A model generated the notes under the pieces. The model ran no database searches. It saw only the letters and a program-made list of their open reading frames with translations, and was not told the DNA's origin. A DNA stretch of 16,261 nt. Origin: Streptomyces sp. NRRL S-118. Lineage in GTDB: Bacteria > Actinomycetota > Actinomycetes > Streptomycetales > Streptomycetaceae. Location: NCBI RefSeq assembly GCF_000716335.1, contig NZ_KL591017.1, forward strand, positions 100,364-116,624. The letters run 5' to 3'. Positions 6,237-15,761 of the stretch are shown piece by piece (within the stretch, counting starts at the first letter, position 1; each line of letters opens with the position of its first letter). The translations under genes were made by a program, and so were the position numbers.

Positions 6237-7408
6237 CGTCGTTCACTCGCTTCGTGGTAGAGGGACATCAACTGCCGGGCGCTGCGGGCGATGTCGTAGT
6301 GGCGCACGGCCTCGGGGACGGGCAGCCGGGGCCCGCCGCGCGCCGCGTACGCCGCGCGCAGGGCGGCGGTCAGCTCCGCGGCCGTCCCGCCGGTCCGCCG
6401 CGCCCCCGGCGCGCGACCGGGCGGCAGGTCGTCGAGCGCGGGGCAGGCCGCGTACAGCACGGGCAGCCCGGCGGCCAGCGCCTCGACGACCGCCAGCCCG
6501 AACGCCTCGTCCGCCGACGCCGACACGAACACGTCCATCGCGGACAGCAGCTCCGGCAGACCGCGCGACACCGCGCCGGCCCACACCACCCGGCCGGCGG
6601 CCCCGCACTCCCCGGCCACCCGCTCCAGCCGCGCCCGCTCCTCGCCCTCGCCGACCAGCAGCAGCCGCACACCGGGCGGCAGCGGGGCCACCGCGCGGAT
6701 CAGCGTGTCGAACCGCTTGCCGGGCACCAGCCGCCCCACGCCTCCGACGACGTACGCGTCGGGCGCCAGGCCCAGCCGCTGCCGCGCCGACTGCCGGGCG
6801 CCCGCGTCGAAGGCGAACCGGGCGGCGTCGATCCCGTTGGGCACCACCCGGACGCGGGAGGGCGGCACGCCCCACTCGGCGAGGCGCCGGGCCACGGTGC
6901 CGGACACCGCGACCGTCGTCGTGCCGAGCCGCTCACCGGCGAGGTACAGGGCGCGCGCGCCGGCGCTCAGCGGCCGCCCTTCGATCTGCGCGGCGCCGAG
7001 CGAGTGTTCGGTGGCGACGACCGTGCGGACACCGGCGAGCCGGGCCGCGATCCGCCCGTACAGGCACGCCCGGTACAGGTGCGTGTGGACGACGTCGAAG
7101 CCGCCGCGCCGGATGAGCCGTACCAGGCGGGGCAGCGCGGTCAGGTCGCGGTTGCCGCGCATGCCGAGGTGGACGACGGGGACGCCGTCGGCGCGCAGGG
7201 CGTCGGCGACCGGGCCCGGATTGGTGAGCGTGACGACGCCGGCGGTGACCTCGCGCAGGTGCGGGACGAGCAGGCGGAGCTGCTCCTCCGCGCCGCCGAT
7301 GCCGAGACCGGTGATGACGTGCAGCACCTTGAGGGGCGGCTTCTGCGGTGACCCCGACCGCGCGGGCCGCGTCCCGGGGCGCCGCCGGGTCTCCGGGGCG
7401 GCCGTCAT
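6233..7408 (-). CDS. GT4-family glycosyltransferase (second)
   Basis: A GT-B fold retaining glycosyltransferase of 391 aa. After a basic 26-aa lead, the first strand is LKVLHVITGLGIGGAEEQL (26-44), with the Gly-rich acceptor-side loop of GT4 enzymes. The C-terminal nucleotide-sugar half shows GVGRLVPGKRFD (223-234, Lys231), LVGEGEER (251-258) and EAFGLAVVE (301-309), which is the E-x7-E donor motif. There is no signal peptide; the enzyme should act at the inner membrane face and add one sugar to the lipid-linked repeat unit. The donor sugar cannot be read from sequence. The start at 7408 overlaps the deacetylase stop (ATGA). The open frame runs further upstream, but only antisense-like Arg/Pro sequence lies there. 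Confidence 0.93.
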   Translation of the reverse strand: MTAAPETRRRPGTRPARSGSPQKPPLKVLHVITGLGIGGAEEQLRLLVPHLREVTAGVVTLTNPGPVADALRADGVPVVHLGMRGNRDLTALPRLVRLIRRGGFDVVHTHLYRACLYGRIAARLAGVRTVVATEHSLGAAQIEGRPLSAGARALYLAGERLGTTTVAVSGTVARRLAEWGVPPSRVRVVPNGIDAARFAFDAGARQSARQRLGLAPDAYVVGGVGRLVPGKRFDTLIRAVAPLPPGVRLLLVGEGEERARLERVAGECGAAGRVVWAGAVSRGLPELLSAMDVFVSASADEAFGLAVVEALAAGLPVLYAACPALDDLPPGRAPGARRTGGTAAELTAALRAAYAARGGPRLPVPEAVRHYDIARSARQLMSLYHEASERR

Positions 7409-8154
7409 GAGACCGGCACCGGGCCGCGCGGCAGCTCCACCGGTGCGCGCCGCACACCGTGCAGCCGGTACTTGGCGTGCAGCCGCCAGGCGGAGTCGCG
7501 CTGCCCGATGTGCACCCGGGGCAGGGCGAACACCCCGGCCAGCCCGGGCGCCGGGTCGACCGCGCAGCCGTACGCGTACCCCGCCTCGCGCACCGCGCGG
7601 GCCACGCGTGCGTCGACGTGGCCGTAGGGATAGCAGAAGCCCTCCGGGGCCGTGCCGGTGATCGTACGGAGCACCTCCCTGCTGTGCGCGACCTCGCGGT
7701 CCAGGGCGGCATCGCGGGCGGCGGGCAGCGAGACGTGCAGCAGGCCGTGCGAGGCGACCTCCATGCCGGCGGCGGCGCAGCGGCGGATGCCCTCTTCGCC
7801 GAGCAGCGGTTTGCGCGGGCCGTGCGCGTCCCAGTCGTTGTCGCCACCGAGCCGCCCGGGCAGGACGAAGACGGTGGCCGTGCACTCGTGGCGGCGCAGG
7901 ACGGGCACCGCGTGCTCGAGGAAGTCGGCGTAACCGTCGTCGAAGGTGAGGCCGACCAGGCCACGTGTGTCGCCGTGCCGCGCGGCGTACAGCAGCAACT
8001 GCCGTACGCCGACGCCGCGCAGGCCGCGGTCGCGCAGCCAGCGCAGCTGCCGGTCGAGGCGGGCCGGGGAGACCGTCACCTGGTACGGGTCATCCGTCGT
8101 GTCGTCGATCGAGTGGTACATCGCCACCCACGGGCGGGTGTTGCGGGGAGCCAT
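7405..8154 (-). CDS. NodB-type polysaccharide deacetylase (CE4)
   Basis: A protein of 249 aa with the three main CE4 landmarks in order: TFDDGY (70-75, with metal ligand and base Asp), SHGLLH (135-140, HxxxH metal ligands His136 and His140) and CYPYG (174-178, in place of RxPYG). It removes N- or O-acetyl groups from polysaccharides or their precursors. There is no signal peptide or membrane helix, unlike secreted chitin or peptidoglycan deacetylases, so it probably works on cytoplasmic or lipid-linked precursors. The start at 8154 has GAAGG 8 bases upstream and preserves the family opening WVAMYHSIDD. This start lies 65 bases inside the flippase gene; an in-frame ATG at 8121 would reduce the overlap but cut the first strand. 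Its stop overlaps the next start by 4 bases. Confidence 0.93.
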   Translation of the reverse strand: MAPRNTRPWVAMYHSIDDTTDDPYQVTVSPARLDRQLRWLRDRGLRGVGVRQLLLYAARHGDTRGLVGLTFDDGYADFLEHAVPVLRRHECTATVFVLPGRLGGDNDWDAHGPRKPLLGEEGIRRCAAAGMEVASHGLLHVSLPAARDAALDREVAHSREVLRTITGTAPEGFCYPYGHVDARVARAVREAGYAYGCAVDPAPGLAGVFALPRVHIGQRDSAWRLHAKYRLHGVRRAPVELPRGPVPVS

Positions 8155-9769
8155 GAGCGAGCCTTCGTGCAGCGGTGCGGATCAGGGACGGGACCACCGG
8201 CGCGCGCAGCGCGCAGGCGGCGGCGGGGAACGTGACGGTGACGGCGGCGAGCGCGAGCGGCACCGCGAGGAGCGGTGGCCGCCCCGCCGCGCACGCCCAC
8301 CCCGCGGCGCTCGCGGGGACGGCCGCCGCGGCGAGCCGGCCCAGGCCCCGGGCGAGGTGCCCGGCGGCCAGGGGGACGCGCTGCCGGTGCACGCCGCCGA
8401 GGAGGAGCGCGGCGGTGAGGGTGATGCCCAGCGCGTTGGCGGCGGCGATGCCGGCGGCGCCCCACGGCCCGGCGAGGAGCGCCCCCGCGCCCGCGCTCGC
8501 GGCCACGCCGCAGACCATGACGACGGCCGGGTACCAGAGCGGCCGTGAGCCGGAGAACCAGCAGCGCACGAGCGCGCCGACCAGGGTCTGGCCCAGCAGC
8601 CCGAGCGCGTACACCCGCATGACGGCGGCTGTCGCGGCGGTGTCGGCCCGGTCGAAGGCGCCGCGCTGGAAGAGCAGTTCGACGATCTGCGGGGCGGCGG
8701 CCACGACGGTCGCCGCTCCGGCCAGCACGAGCGCGGCGGCCAGCAGCAGGTCCCGCTCGGCCCGCCGGCGTGCGGTGTGCAAATCGCCCGCGGCCAGCGC
8801 CCGCGCGACGACCGGGAAGCTGACGGTGCACACCATCAGCGAGAGCGCCATCGGCAACTGCGCGACCTTCTGGGCGTAGTTGAGGTGCGAGATGGCACCG
8901 GCGGGCAGCGGCGCGGCGAGGAACCGCTCCACCAGCACCTGCGACTGCCGGCTCGCGGAGAACACGACGACGGGCGCGAGCAGCGACAGCACGAGCCCCC
9001 GCCGCTCCCACCGCGTTCCCCGGGCGGTGTCCGGGGCCCGCCCCGCCGGGCGGGCGCGGTCCGCGCGCAGCCGCCGCCACAGCGCCGGGGCCTGGACCGC
9101 GGCCATGAGCACGCCGCCCGCCGCGACACCCAGGGCCGCCGCCCGCACGCCCCGGGCGGGGCCGAGCAGAACGACCGCGGCGATGATGCCGGTGTTGTAC
9201 GCGAGGTAGATCGCGGCGGGAGCGGCGAAGCGTCCGTGGGCGCGCAGGGCCGCGCTGAAGTACCCGGCCAGCGCGAACGACAGGACGCACGTCGCGGTCA
9301 GCCGTGTGCAGTCGACGGCGAGCTCCTGCCGCGGCAGCCCGGGAGCCAGCAGCGGTACGAGCCGGGGCGCGGCCAGCGCCAGGAGACCGGCGCCCGCGGC
9401 CGCCGCGAGCACCGCTCCCGGCAGAGTGGCCCGCACCAGCGCCCGAACCGGGTCGGGATCGGCGCCCGCGGCCCGCCGGGCGAGCGCGGCGCTGAACGCG
9501 GGCACCAGCAGCAGAGCCATCGCGTCCTCGATGAGCAGCGTCGCTGCGAACTCCGGAACGGTCCAGGCGACGAGGAAGGCGTCCGTGCCGTCGCCCGCGC
9601 CGAAGGTGACCGCGAGGAGCTGGTCGCGTACGAGCCCGAGCAGTGCTCCCGCCGCGGTCAGCGCGGCCGTCAGCACCGCCGCGCGGACCAGGAACCGGTC
9701 GGACGGCCGCCACGCCGCGGGGCCGCCCCGGACGGCGAGCGTCGCCGTGCCCGGAGAGCCGTCAGCCAC
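8090..9769 (-). CDS. MurJ/MviN-family lipid-linked oligosaccharide flippase
   Basis: An Ala/Leu/Val-rich integral membrane protein of 559 aa with about 13-14 hydrophobic segments. The MurJ signature region LVRDQLLAVTFGAGDGTDAF falls at 46-65, and LFQRGAFD at 366-373. MurJ flips lipid II, but this gene sits inside a polysaccharide operon without cell-wall or division genes, so it most likely exports the EPS repeat unit in place of a Wzx protein (inference). The GTG start at 9769 was chosen because it overlaps the preceding stop by 8 bases and leaves a 25-aa cytoplasmic lead; the ATG at 9904 would add low-complexity sequence that overlaps the preceding gene. The ribosome-binding site is weak, consistent with coupling. 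The last 65 bases overlap the deacetylase gene. Confidence 0.88.
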   Translation of the reverse strand: MADGSPGTATLAVRGGPAAWRPSDRFLVRAAVLTAALTAAGALLGLVRDQLLAVTFGAGDGTDAFLVAWTVPEFAATLLIEDAMALLLVPAFSAALARRAAGADPDPVRALVRATLPGAVLAAAAGAGLLALAAPRLVPLLAPGLPRQELAVDCTRLTATCVLSFALAGYFSAALRAHGRFAAPAAIYLAYNTGIIAAVVLLGPARGVRAAALGVAAGGVLMAAVQAPALWRRLRADRARPAGRAPDTARGTRWERRGLVLSLLAPVVVFSASRQSQVLVERFLAAPLPAGAISHLNYAQKVAQLPMALSLMVCTVSFPVVARALAAGDLHTARRRAERDLLLAAALVLAGAATVVAAAPQIVELLFQRGAFDRADTAATAAVMRVYALGLLGQTLVGALVRCWFSGSRPLWYPAVVMVCGVAASAGAGALLAGPWGAAGIAAANALGITLTAALLLGGVHRQRVPLAAGHLARGLGRLAAAAVPASAAGWACAAGRPPLLAVPLALAAVTVTFPAAACALRAPVVPSLIRTAARRLAHGSPQHPPVGGDVPLDRRHDG

Positions 9770-11248
9770 GCACCACCGCCCGGTCCGCCCCCGCGGGCGC
9801 TCCGGCGCGCTCGGTGGGCAGGCAGGCTCGCGGAGTTGCGTCGGCCTTCTTCTCCGCGCCACCCCGCGCCCCGGGGGAGGCGCTCGCAGCCGCCTCCCCT
9901 GCACCCCGCGCCCCGGGGGAGGCGTTCGCCGCCGCCCCCTCCGCCCCCGGCGCCCCGGGGGAGGCGTTCGCCGGGGCGAGGGCCCACCAGGCAGTGAGGC
10001 CCAGCACGACCGCCGTCAGGACGGTCGGCGGGCCGCCGATGTCCGCGTAGGAGAAGTCGACGAGCTGCCGGACCAGCAGTCCGGTCGCGATCAGCCCGCA
10101 TCCGGCCGCCGCGGCCTCCGCGGGTCCCCGCCCCCGGGCCGGCCGGTGTGCGGCCCGCAGCCGCACCAGGGCGCGCACCAGCAGGGCCAGCCAGCCGCCG
10201 GCGAGGGCGAGCAGGCCGAGCAGGCCCTGCTCGCTGAGGACCAGGAGGTACATGTTGTGCGGCGACAGCAGCGGTTGCCGCCGGAAGCCGTGGCCCGCCC
10301 CCGCCGTGTCGCTGCCGGAGGAGAGGGCCAGCGAGGCATGGCTGTCCCGGTGGTGCGGGAACGCCTTGAGCCCCACACCCGTGACGGGCTCGGTGCGCCA
10401 CATCGCGCCCGCCGCCGCCCACATGGTGTACCGGTCGGTCACGGACCGGTCCGGTGCGGCCGTGACCCGCGAGATGCTCGCCACCCGCTCCTGGAGCAGC
10501 TGCGAGCCGATGCCGAACCCGGCGACCAGCACCACGCCCAGCGCCCCTGCGGCCAGGCCGACCCGTACCGCCCTGCGCGGACCGGACAGGACGAGCTGCG
10601 CCGCGCACCCCGCCAGCGTCGCGATCCAGGCGCCGCGGCTGAACGACACCACCAGCGGCATGACCAGCAGTCCGGCGCAGACGAGCGCCGCGACGCGCTC
10701 CCGCCGCACCGCCGTCGCGAGCGCGATCCCGACCGCGGACAGCAGCCCGTACGAGACGATCGTCGCCATGCCCATCACCTCGGCGGGCGAGAAGGTCCCC
10801 ACCGCCCGGATGTCCTCGCCCATGTACGAGGCGCCGGTGCCGGTCAGGTACTGGACGGCACCCACGGCGCCCTCGACCAGGGCCAGTCCGATCAGCGCCC
10901 ACGCGACCAGCGCGAAGTCCTTCCGGTCCCGTACGAGCAGCACCACGGCCGCCGGTACGAGGACGAAGACCTGCAGGTAGCGCACGACGCCCGGGAGCGC
11001 GCCCGCCGGGTCGTGGGCCGTCACCGCCGCCACGCAGACGCCCAGCACGGGCAGGCCCAGCACGAGCGCCGCCGCCCGGTCCAGCGGCCGGGCCCGGGCG
11101 CGGACGAGCCGTACCAGGCAGAAGACTACGAGCACGGCGGAGGCGAGGTCGGCGGCGGAGGCGGTCGCCTCGCCGCCGCCGGCCGGGACGGCGAGCAGCG
11201 CGACGACCGCGAGCAGCGGCACCAGCGGCGCCCAGCTGGGTGCCCGCA

Positions 11249-11249
<1 letters not shown>
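9762..11249 (-). CDS. O-antigen ligase/polymerase-like membrane protein
   Basis: A protein of 495 aa with about 10-12 membrane helices. The FSRGAW motif (203-208), a periplasmic-type loop (about 250-330) and SPHNMYLLVLSEQGLLG (329-345, His331) are hallmarks of the Wzy_C/O-antigen ligase superfamily. It should join repeat units, or transfer finished chains, on the outer membrane face. With no other polymerase in the operon, the Wzy role is the simpler reading. Residues 427-468 are three 14-aa repeats based on A-N-A-S-P-G-A. They form an Ala/Pro/Gly-rich cytoplasmic or external tail not typical of the family. The ATG at 11249 shares one base with the preceding stop (TGATG), and its stop lies inside the flippase start region. 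Confidence 0.9.
9846..9971 (-). repeat. Three 42-bp in-frame tandem repeats
   Basis: Three direct copies with a 42-bp period (9930-9971, 9888-9929 and 9846-9887) encode residues 427-440, 441-454 and 455-468 of the polymerase-like protein. CCCCGGGGG recurs at 9869, 9911 and 9953, exactly 42 bases apart. Copies 2 and 3 (in reading order) are the closest in protein sequence. The array is prone to copy-number change without a frameshift. Confidence 0.9.
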
Positions 11250-12933
<1,684 letters not shown>

Positions 12934-12937
<4 letters not shown>

Positions 12938-14094
12938 CGGGCGACCGGCTCTCGCAGCGCGGACCGGCGCGGACCGGCCACCTCGCGGTACACCTCCGTC
13001 AGGGCCGCACCGACGCGGCGCACGTCGTACGCCTCGCACGCGTGCGACCGGGCCTGCCGACCGAGGGTCTGCCTCAGGAGTGGCCGCACGAGCAGCCGCG
13101 TCAGGGCGGCGGCCAGCGCGTCCGGATCGTCCGGCGGGACGAGGCAGTGCGCGTCGTGGCCGGGCGCCAGGCTCTCGCGGGCCCCGTCGACGTCGGTCAC
13201 GACGACCGCGCGCCCACTCGCCATGGCCTCCAGCGGCGCGAGCGCCATCCCTTCCCAGCGGGACGGCAGGACGACCAGGTCGGCGGCCCGGTACCAGGGC
13301 GCGGGGTCGTCGACGGCCCCCGCGAGGATGACGGAAGGCGGGGCGGCGGCACGCAGGGCAGAACCCGCGGGGCCGTCGCCGACGAGCGCGAGACCGGCCC
13401 GTGGGACGTGTTCGACGACCGCACGCCAGGCTTGGAGCAGCGCGTCCTGCCCTTTCTGCCGACACAACCGCCCCACGCACACCACGAGCGGTGACGCCCG
13501 GAGGAGCGCGGGGAACCGGTGCGCGAGCGCGGCGCGGGCGGCGGCCCGGTCGGGTCCGCCGACGAACCGGTCGGTGTCGACGCCGTTGCGGACCACCGAC
13601 CACGGCACCCGGATCCCGGCGCGGACGCCCCGCTCCCGCTCCGCCTCGCTCACGCACACGATCCGGTCGGTCCAGCGGGCGGCCGCCCACCGCTCCCAGT
13701 GCCGGGCGAGCGCTCCCGCCGGCCCACCGACCGCCTCGAAGGACCAGGCGTGCGGCTGGTGGACGGTGGGGATGCGGCCGCGTACGGCGAGACGGGCGGC
13801 CAGGCCGGCCTTGGCGCTGTGTGCGTGCACCAGGTCCGGGCGTACGAGATCGACGATCCGCGCGACCCGGCGGCACTCGGCGGGCAGCCGCCGCCCCGGC
13901 TCGCGGTCCGCCCGCCAGGGGTGCACCTCCGCCCCCGCGGCCCGTACCGCCGAGGCGAGCGGCACACCGGGCGGGCAGGCCACGGCCACCCGCATTCCCT
14001 GCGCCACCTGTTCGCCGACCACGTCGGTGACCACCCGGGCCACGCCGCCGTCGCCGGGCTGGACAACATGCAGTGCGGTGAAGGGGAGGCGCAC
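12934..14094 (-). CDS. GT4-family glycosyltransferase (first gene of EPS operon)
   Basis: A GT-B fold glycosyltransferase of 386 aa. The N-terminal strand FTALHVVQPGDGGVARVV (5-22) has the Gly-rich loop GDGGVAR. In the C-terminal donor half, CVGRLCRQKGQD (206-217) supplies Lys214, LVGDGP (237-242) follows, and EGMALAPLE (281-289) is the E-x7-E motif. It is cytoplasmic or membrane-associated and probably adds a sugar to the lipid-linked acceptor made by the next gene product. The GTG at 14094 was chosen because GAAAGG lies 6 bases before it and the fold starts right after it. The frame is open to 14259, but that part lacks a sensible ribosome-binding site and reads as low-complexity sequence. 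Its stop overlaps the next start by 4 bases. Confidence 0.93.
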
Positions 14095-14158
14095 GCTTAC
14101 CCTTTCTACGAAGCCTTTTGTCAAATGCGTGGCAATTGAGGGGTCGGCGCTGTTGGAG

Positions 14159-14189
14159 TGCGCGCGGCGAACTTCGGCTGCGCGCGGCG
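14159..14189. repeat. 11-bp direct repeat with 20-bp period
   Basis: TGCGCGCGGCG occurs at 14159-14169 and again at 14179-14189. The 20-base spacing is about two helical turns, so both copies face the same side of the DNA. The pair lies 65-95 bases upstream of the EPS operon start and could be a regulator site. It could also be chance in GC-rich DNA. Confidence 0.4.
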
Positions 14190-14431
14190 GTGTTGCCGCT
14201 TTCGTCACGGCGGCCGCGGAATAGGCGGAATCGGATGACTCTCCCGCTGCACCACGCATTAGCGCGCCGAATAGGGAGGGATGGGTAAGGAACCAGCACG
14301 AACGTTATAACTCAACAACCACAATCGCGGAGCATGTGAAACACGCTCGAAGCAACTTCCCTGTTTTCATGCGCTCTTCGTGGCGACCCGTGTCCCTCGG
14401 GCGTCCTTCCGACGGTTCACCCATTCGGTGG

Positions 14432-14459
14432 CGCAACCGTGGAAATGCTGGAGCGTTGT
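14432..14459 (+). promoter_or_regulatory. Sigma-BldN-like promoter of chaplin 2
   Basis: CGCAAC (14432-14437), a 16-base spacer and CGTTGT (14454-14459). This differs by one base per hexamer from the recalled sigma-BldN consensus CGTAAC-N16-CGTTGA. Predicted start is near 14466, giving a leader of about 48 bases to the ATG at 14514. Chaplin genes are known members of the BldN regulon. Confidence 0.65.
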
Positions 14460-14468
14460 GGATGTAGC

Positions 14469-14484
14469 CGGGCACGTCAGCCCG
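14469..14484 (+). other. Hairpin near the 5' end of the chaplin 2 leader
   Basis: CGGGC (14469-14473) and GCCCG (14480-14484) form a 5-bp stem with a 6-base loop, beginning about 3 bases after the predicted transcription start. It mirrors the hairpin at 72-88 in position and size. Confidence 0.4.
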
Positions 14485-14513
14485 CAGCATCACCGAACTA
14501 GGAGCTCTTCACC

Positions 14514-14753
14514 ATGTCCCGTATCGCGAAGGCCGCCATCCTGACCTCCGCCATTGCCGCGTCCGTCGCCGGCACTTCGGGGGTCGCGGCCGCCGACGCC
14601 GTCTCGGAGGGTGCGGCCGTGGGGTCCCCCGGTGTCATCTCCGGCAACCTGGTGCAGGTGCCGGTCCACATCCCGATCAACCTGTGCGGCAACACCGTCG
14701 ATCTGGTCGGCATCCTGAACCCGGCGTTCGGCAACGTCTGCGTCAACGCCTGA
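14514..14753 (+). CDS. Short chaplin (chaplin 2)
   Basis: A precursor of 79 aa with a Sec signal peptide (MSRIAKAAILTSAIAASVAG up to about residue 28, AAADA). One chaplin domain follows, with GAAVGSPGVISGN, VQVPVHIPIN, CGN, ILNPAFGN and C; Cys58 and Cys76 are conserved. It is a secreted amyloid-forming surface protein of aerial hyphae. The mature part is very close to chaplin 1 at 2635, and the two genes share a 24-base identical stretch (2767-2790 and 14652-14675). AGGAG at 14500-14504 precedes the ATG. The promoter at 14432 is of sigma-BldN type and a hairpin terminator follows. The exact chp letter is not assigned. Confidence 0.96.
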   Translation: MSRIAKAAILTSAIAASVAGTSGVAAADAVSEGAAVGSPGVISGNLVQVPVHIPINLCGNTVDLVGILNPAFGNVCVNA

Positions 14754-14769
14754 CCCGTCCGCGGCATCG

Positions 14770-14804
14770 GCGGTGCGCCATCCCCCCGGGGGGTGGCGCA
14801 CCGC
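14770..14804 (+). terminator. Strong hairpin terminator after chaplin 2
   Basis: GCGGTGCGCCA (14770-14780) pairs with the T-led segment TGGCGCACCGC (14794-14804). Inside it, CCCCCC pairs with GGGGGG, with a single bulged T at 14781. The innermost C-G pairs must open to form a loop. No T-run follows, as is common for Streptomyces terminators. The remaining bases to 15047 hold no gene I recognise. Confidence 0.7.
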
Positions 14805-14951
14805 GCTGTTCCGCCGCCGCCCCCGCCCCTCCCCTCGCCCCCTCACCGCCGCTGCGCGTCCCCCTATCGGCGGCGCTGCTCCCGCTTCGCGTCGCCGCCC
14901 TTCGCAGGCGTTTCCAGCAGGTCAGCCGGGTTGATTCACCCGGTGGACCCA

Positions 14952-14966
14952 GTCACGTTCCGTGAC
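14952..14966. promoter_or_regulatory. GTCACG-TTC-CGTGAC inverted repeat
   Basis: A perfect 6+6 inverted repeat with a 3-base centre, 81 bases before the secreted-protein start at 15048. Its left half GTCACGTTC recurs at 15007-15015, 55 bases downstream. It may be an operator shared with the similar repeats at 2586 and 15866; the regulator is unknown. Confidence 0.4.
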
Positions 14967-15047
14967 GGATGCGATTGCGCGGCGGGTTCGGCCGTCCCAC
15001 GGTGATGTCACGTTCGTTCCGACGCATCCTCACTGGAAGGACTCCAC

Positions 15048-15647
15048 ATGCGTCTCGTGACTCCCCGCCGTATGGCGGCCACCGCCCTCTGCGCCGCCCT
15101 CACCCTCGGCGCGGCCGTGCCCGCCATCGCCCACTCGGACTCCGCCTCGCGCGCCCCGCTGCCCCAGGCGCCCACCCTGCTCAAGCAAGTGCAGCCCCTG
15201 GACGACACCGGGACTCTGGTCGAGCCGATCAGCGCGCTGCTCAGCGCCGTGCTGAAGGCCGACAACGGCAGGCTCAGCACCGCGGACGCCACCAAGTACG
15301 CCGCGGACATCGACGCCGCCATGGAGGCCGTCAAGAAGGCGAACGCGACGGACATGCCGGCCGCCCCGGCCACGCCGAAGCAGCCGGCGGACGAGATGGC
15401 CGCCGACGACTCGCAGCTCGAAGCCAACATGGACGCGATGGACGACGCCCTCGCCGCCATCGACAAGTCGGTCGACGAGCTGGTCGCCGCCTCGACCGCG
15501 GGCCAGACGGCCACGGTCGCGCCGCAGGTCCAGACGACCCTGAAGTCCGTGGCCGACTTCCTCATGATGACGGCCAAGAACATGCAGGGCCAGCCCGCGA
15601 CGAACCTGCCCGCGCCCAACGACATGACGCAGACGCCCGCGCTCTGA
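15048..15647 (+). CDS. Secreted alpha-helical protein of unknown function
   Basis: A protein of 199 aa, family not recognised. The signal peptide spans about 1-28 (MRLVTPRRMAATALCAALTL, then GAAVPAIA before HSDS). The mature part has no Cys and is rich in Ala, Asp, Lys, Thr and Met. Three predicted helical stretches (about 57-98, 118-150 and 157-181) are joined by a Pro/Ala linker (103-113) and a Pro-rich end. The acidic, heptad-like segment MDAMDDALAAIDKSVDELV (128-146) suggests helical bundling. There is no LPXTG motif or membrane anchor, so it is probably released or held in the wall. GGAAGG at 15035-15040 is a good ribosome-binding site. It lies next to two chaplin-region genes and has its own terminator, so it is probably transcribed alone. 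Confidence 0.85.
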   Translation: MRLVTPRRMAATALCAALTLGAAVPAIAHSDSASRAPLPQAPTLLKQVQPLDDTGTLVEPISALLSAVLKADNGRLSTADATKYAADIDAAMEAVKKANATDMPAAPATPKQPADEMAADDSQLEANMDAMDDALAAIDKSVDELVAASTAGQTATVAPQVQTTLKSVADFLMMTAKNMQGQPATNLPAPNDMTQTPAL

Positions 15648-15698
15648 CGCACGCGCCCGCACGCTTCCGGAGCCGCCCTCGGGCCCGTCCGGAGCACC

Positions 15699-15743
15699 GG
15701 AGAACCCTGTCGGCCCAGAGACAGTGAGCCAACAGGGTTCTCC
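15699..15743 (+). terminator. Long-stem terminator after the helical secreted protein
   Basis: GGAGAACCCTGT (15699-15710) pairs perfectly with ACAGGGTTCTCC (15732-15743). An inner GGC/GCC pair (15712-15714 and 15728-15730) extends the stem past one mismatch. TCTTG follows. The right arm overlaps the promoter candidate at 15728-15755. Confidence 0.8.
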
Positions 15744-15755
15744 TCTTGCCGTTGA
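15728..15755 (+). promoter_or_regulatory. Possible sigma-BldN-like promoter of the 90-aa gene
   Basis: GCCAAC (15728-15733), a 16-base spacer and CGTTGA (15750-15755). The -10 matches the recalled consensus exactly, but the -35 keeps only the AAC half. The leader to the ATG at 15940 would be about 178 bases, long for this class. It is weaker than the sites at 96 and 14432. Confidence 0.35.
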
Positions 15756-15761
15756 TATGAC

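Larger units (their letters stand above)
14095..14513. other. Divergent control region, EPS operon and chaplin 2
   Basis: This 419-base gap has no convincing gene. It holds an 11-base direct repeat (14159-14189), a perfect 8-bp palindrome GTTATAAC (14304-14311) in a locally AT-rich stretch, the sigma-BldN-like promoter of chaplin 2 (14432-14459) and a leader hairpin (14469-14484). Leftward transcription of the EPS operon must start here or further right. I found no confident -35/-10 pair for it. Confidence 0.6.

Noticed and set aside
4483..6246. Single long minus-strand frame suggesting a fusion of acetyltransferase with an upstream domain
   Set aside because: The portion beyond 5571 is an alternate-frame shadow of the Wzz-like gene; the ATGA overlap at 5568-5571 gives a natural start.
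6233..7885. Possible N-terminal extension of the second GT4 into the deacetylase gene
   Set aside because: The extension is an alternate-frame reading of the CE4 gene; the fold and a coupled ATG begin at 7408.
14095..14259. N-terminal extension of the first GT4 up to an ATG at 14259
   Set aside because: No good ribosome-binding site at 14259; GAAAGG with correct spacing precedes the GTG at 14094, and the extension is not domain-like.
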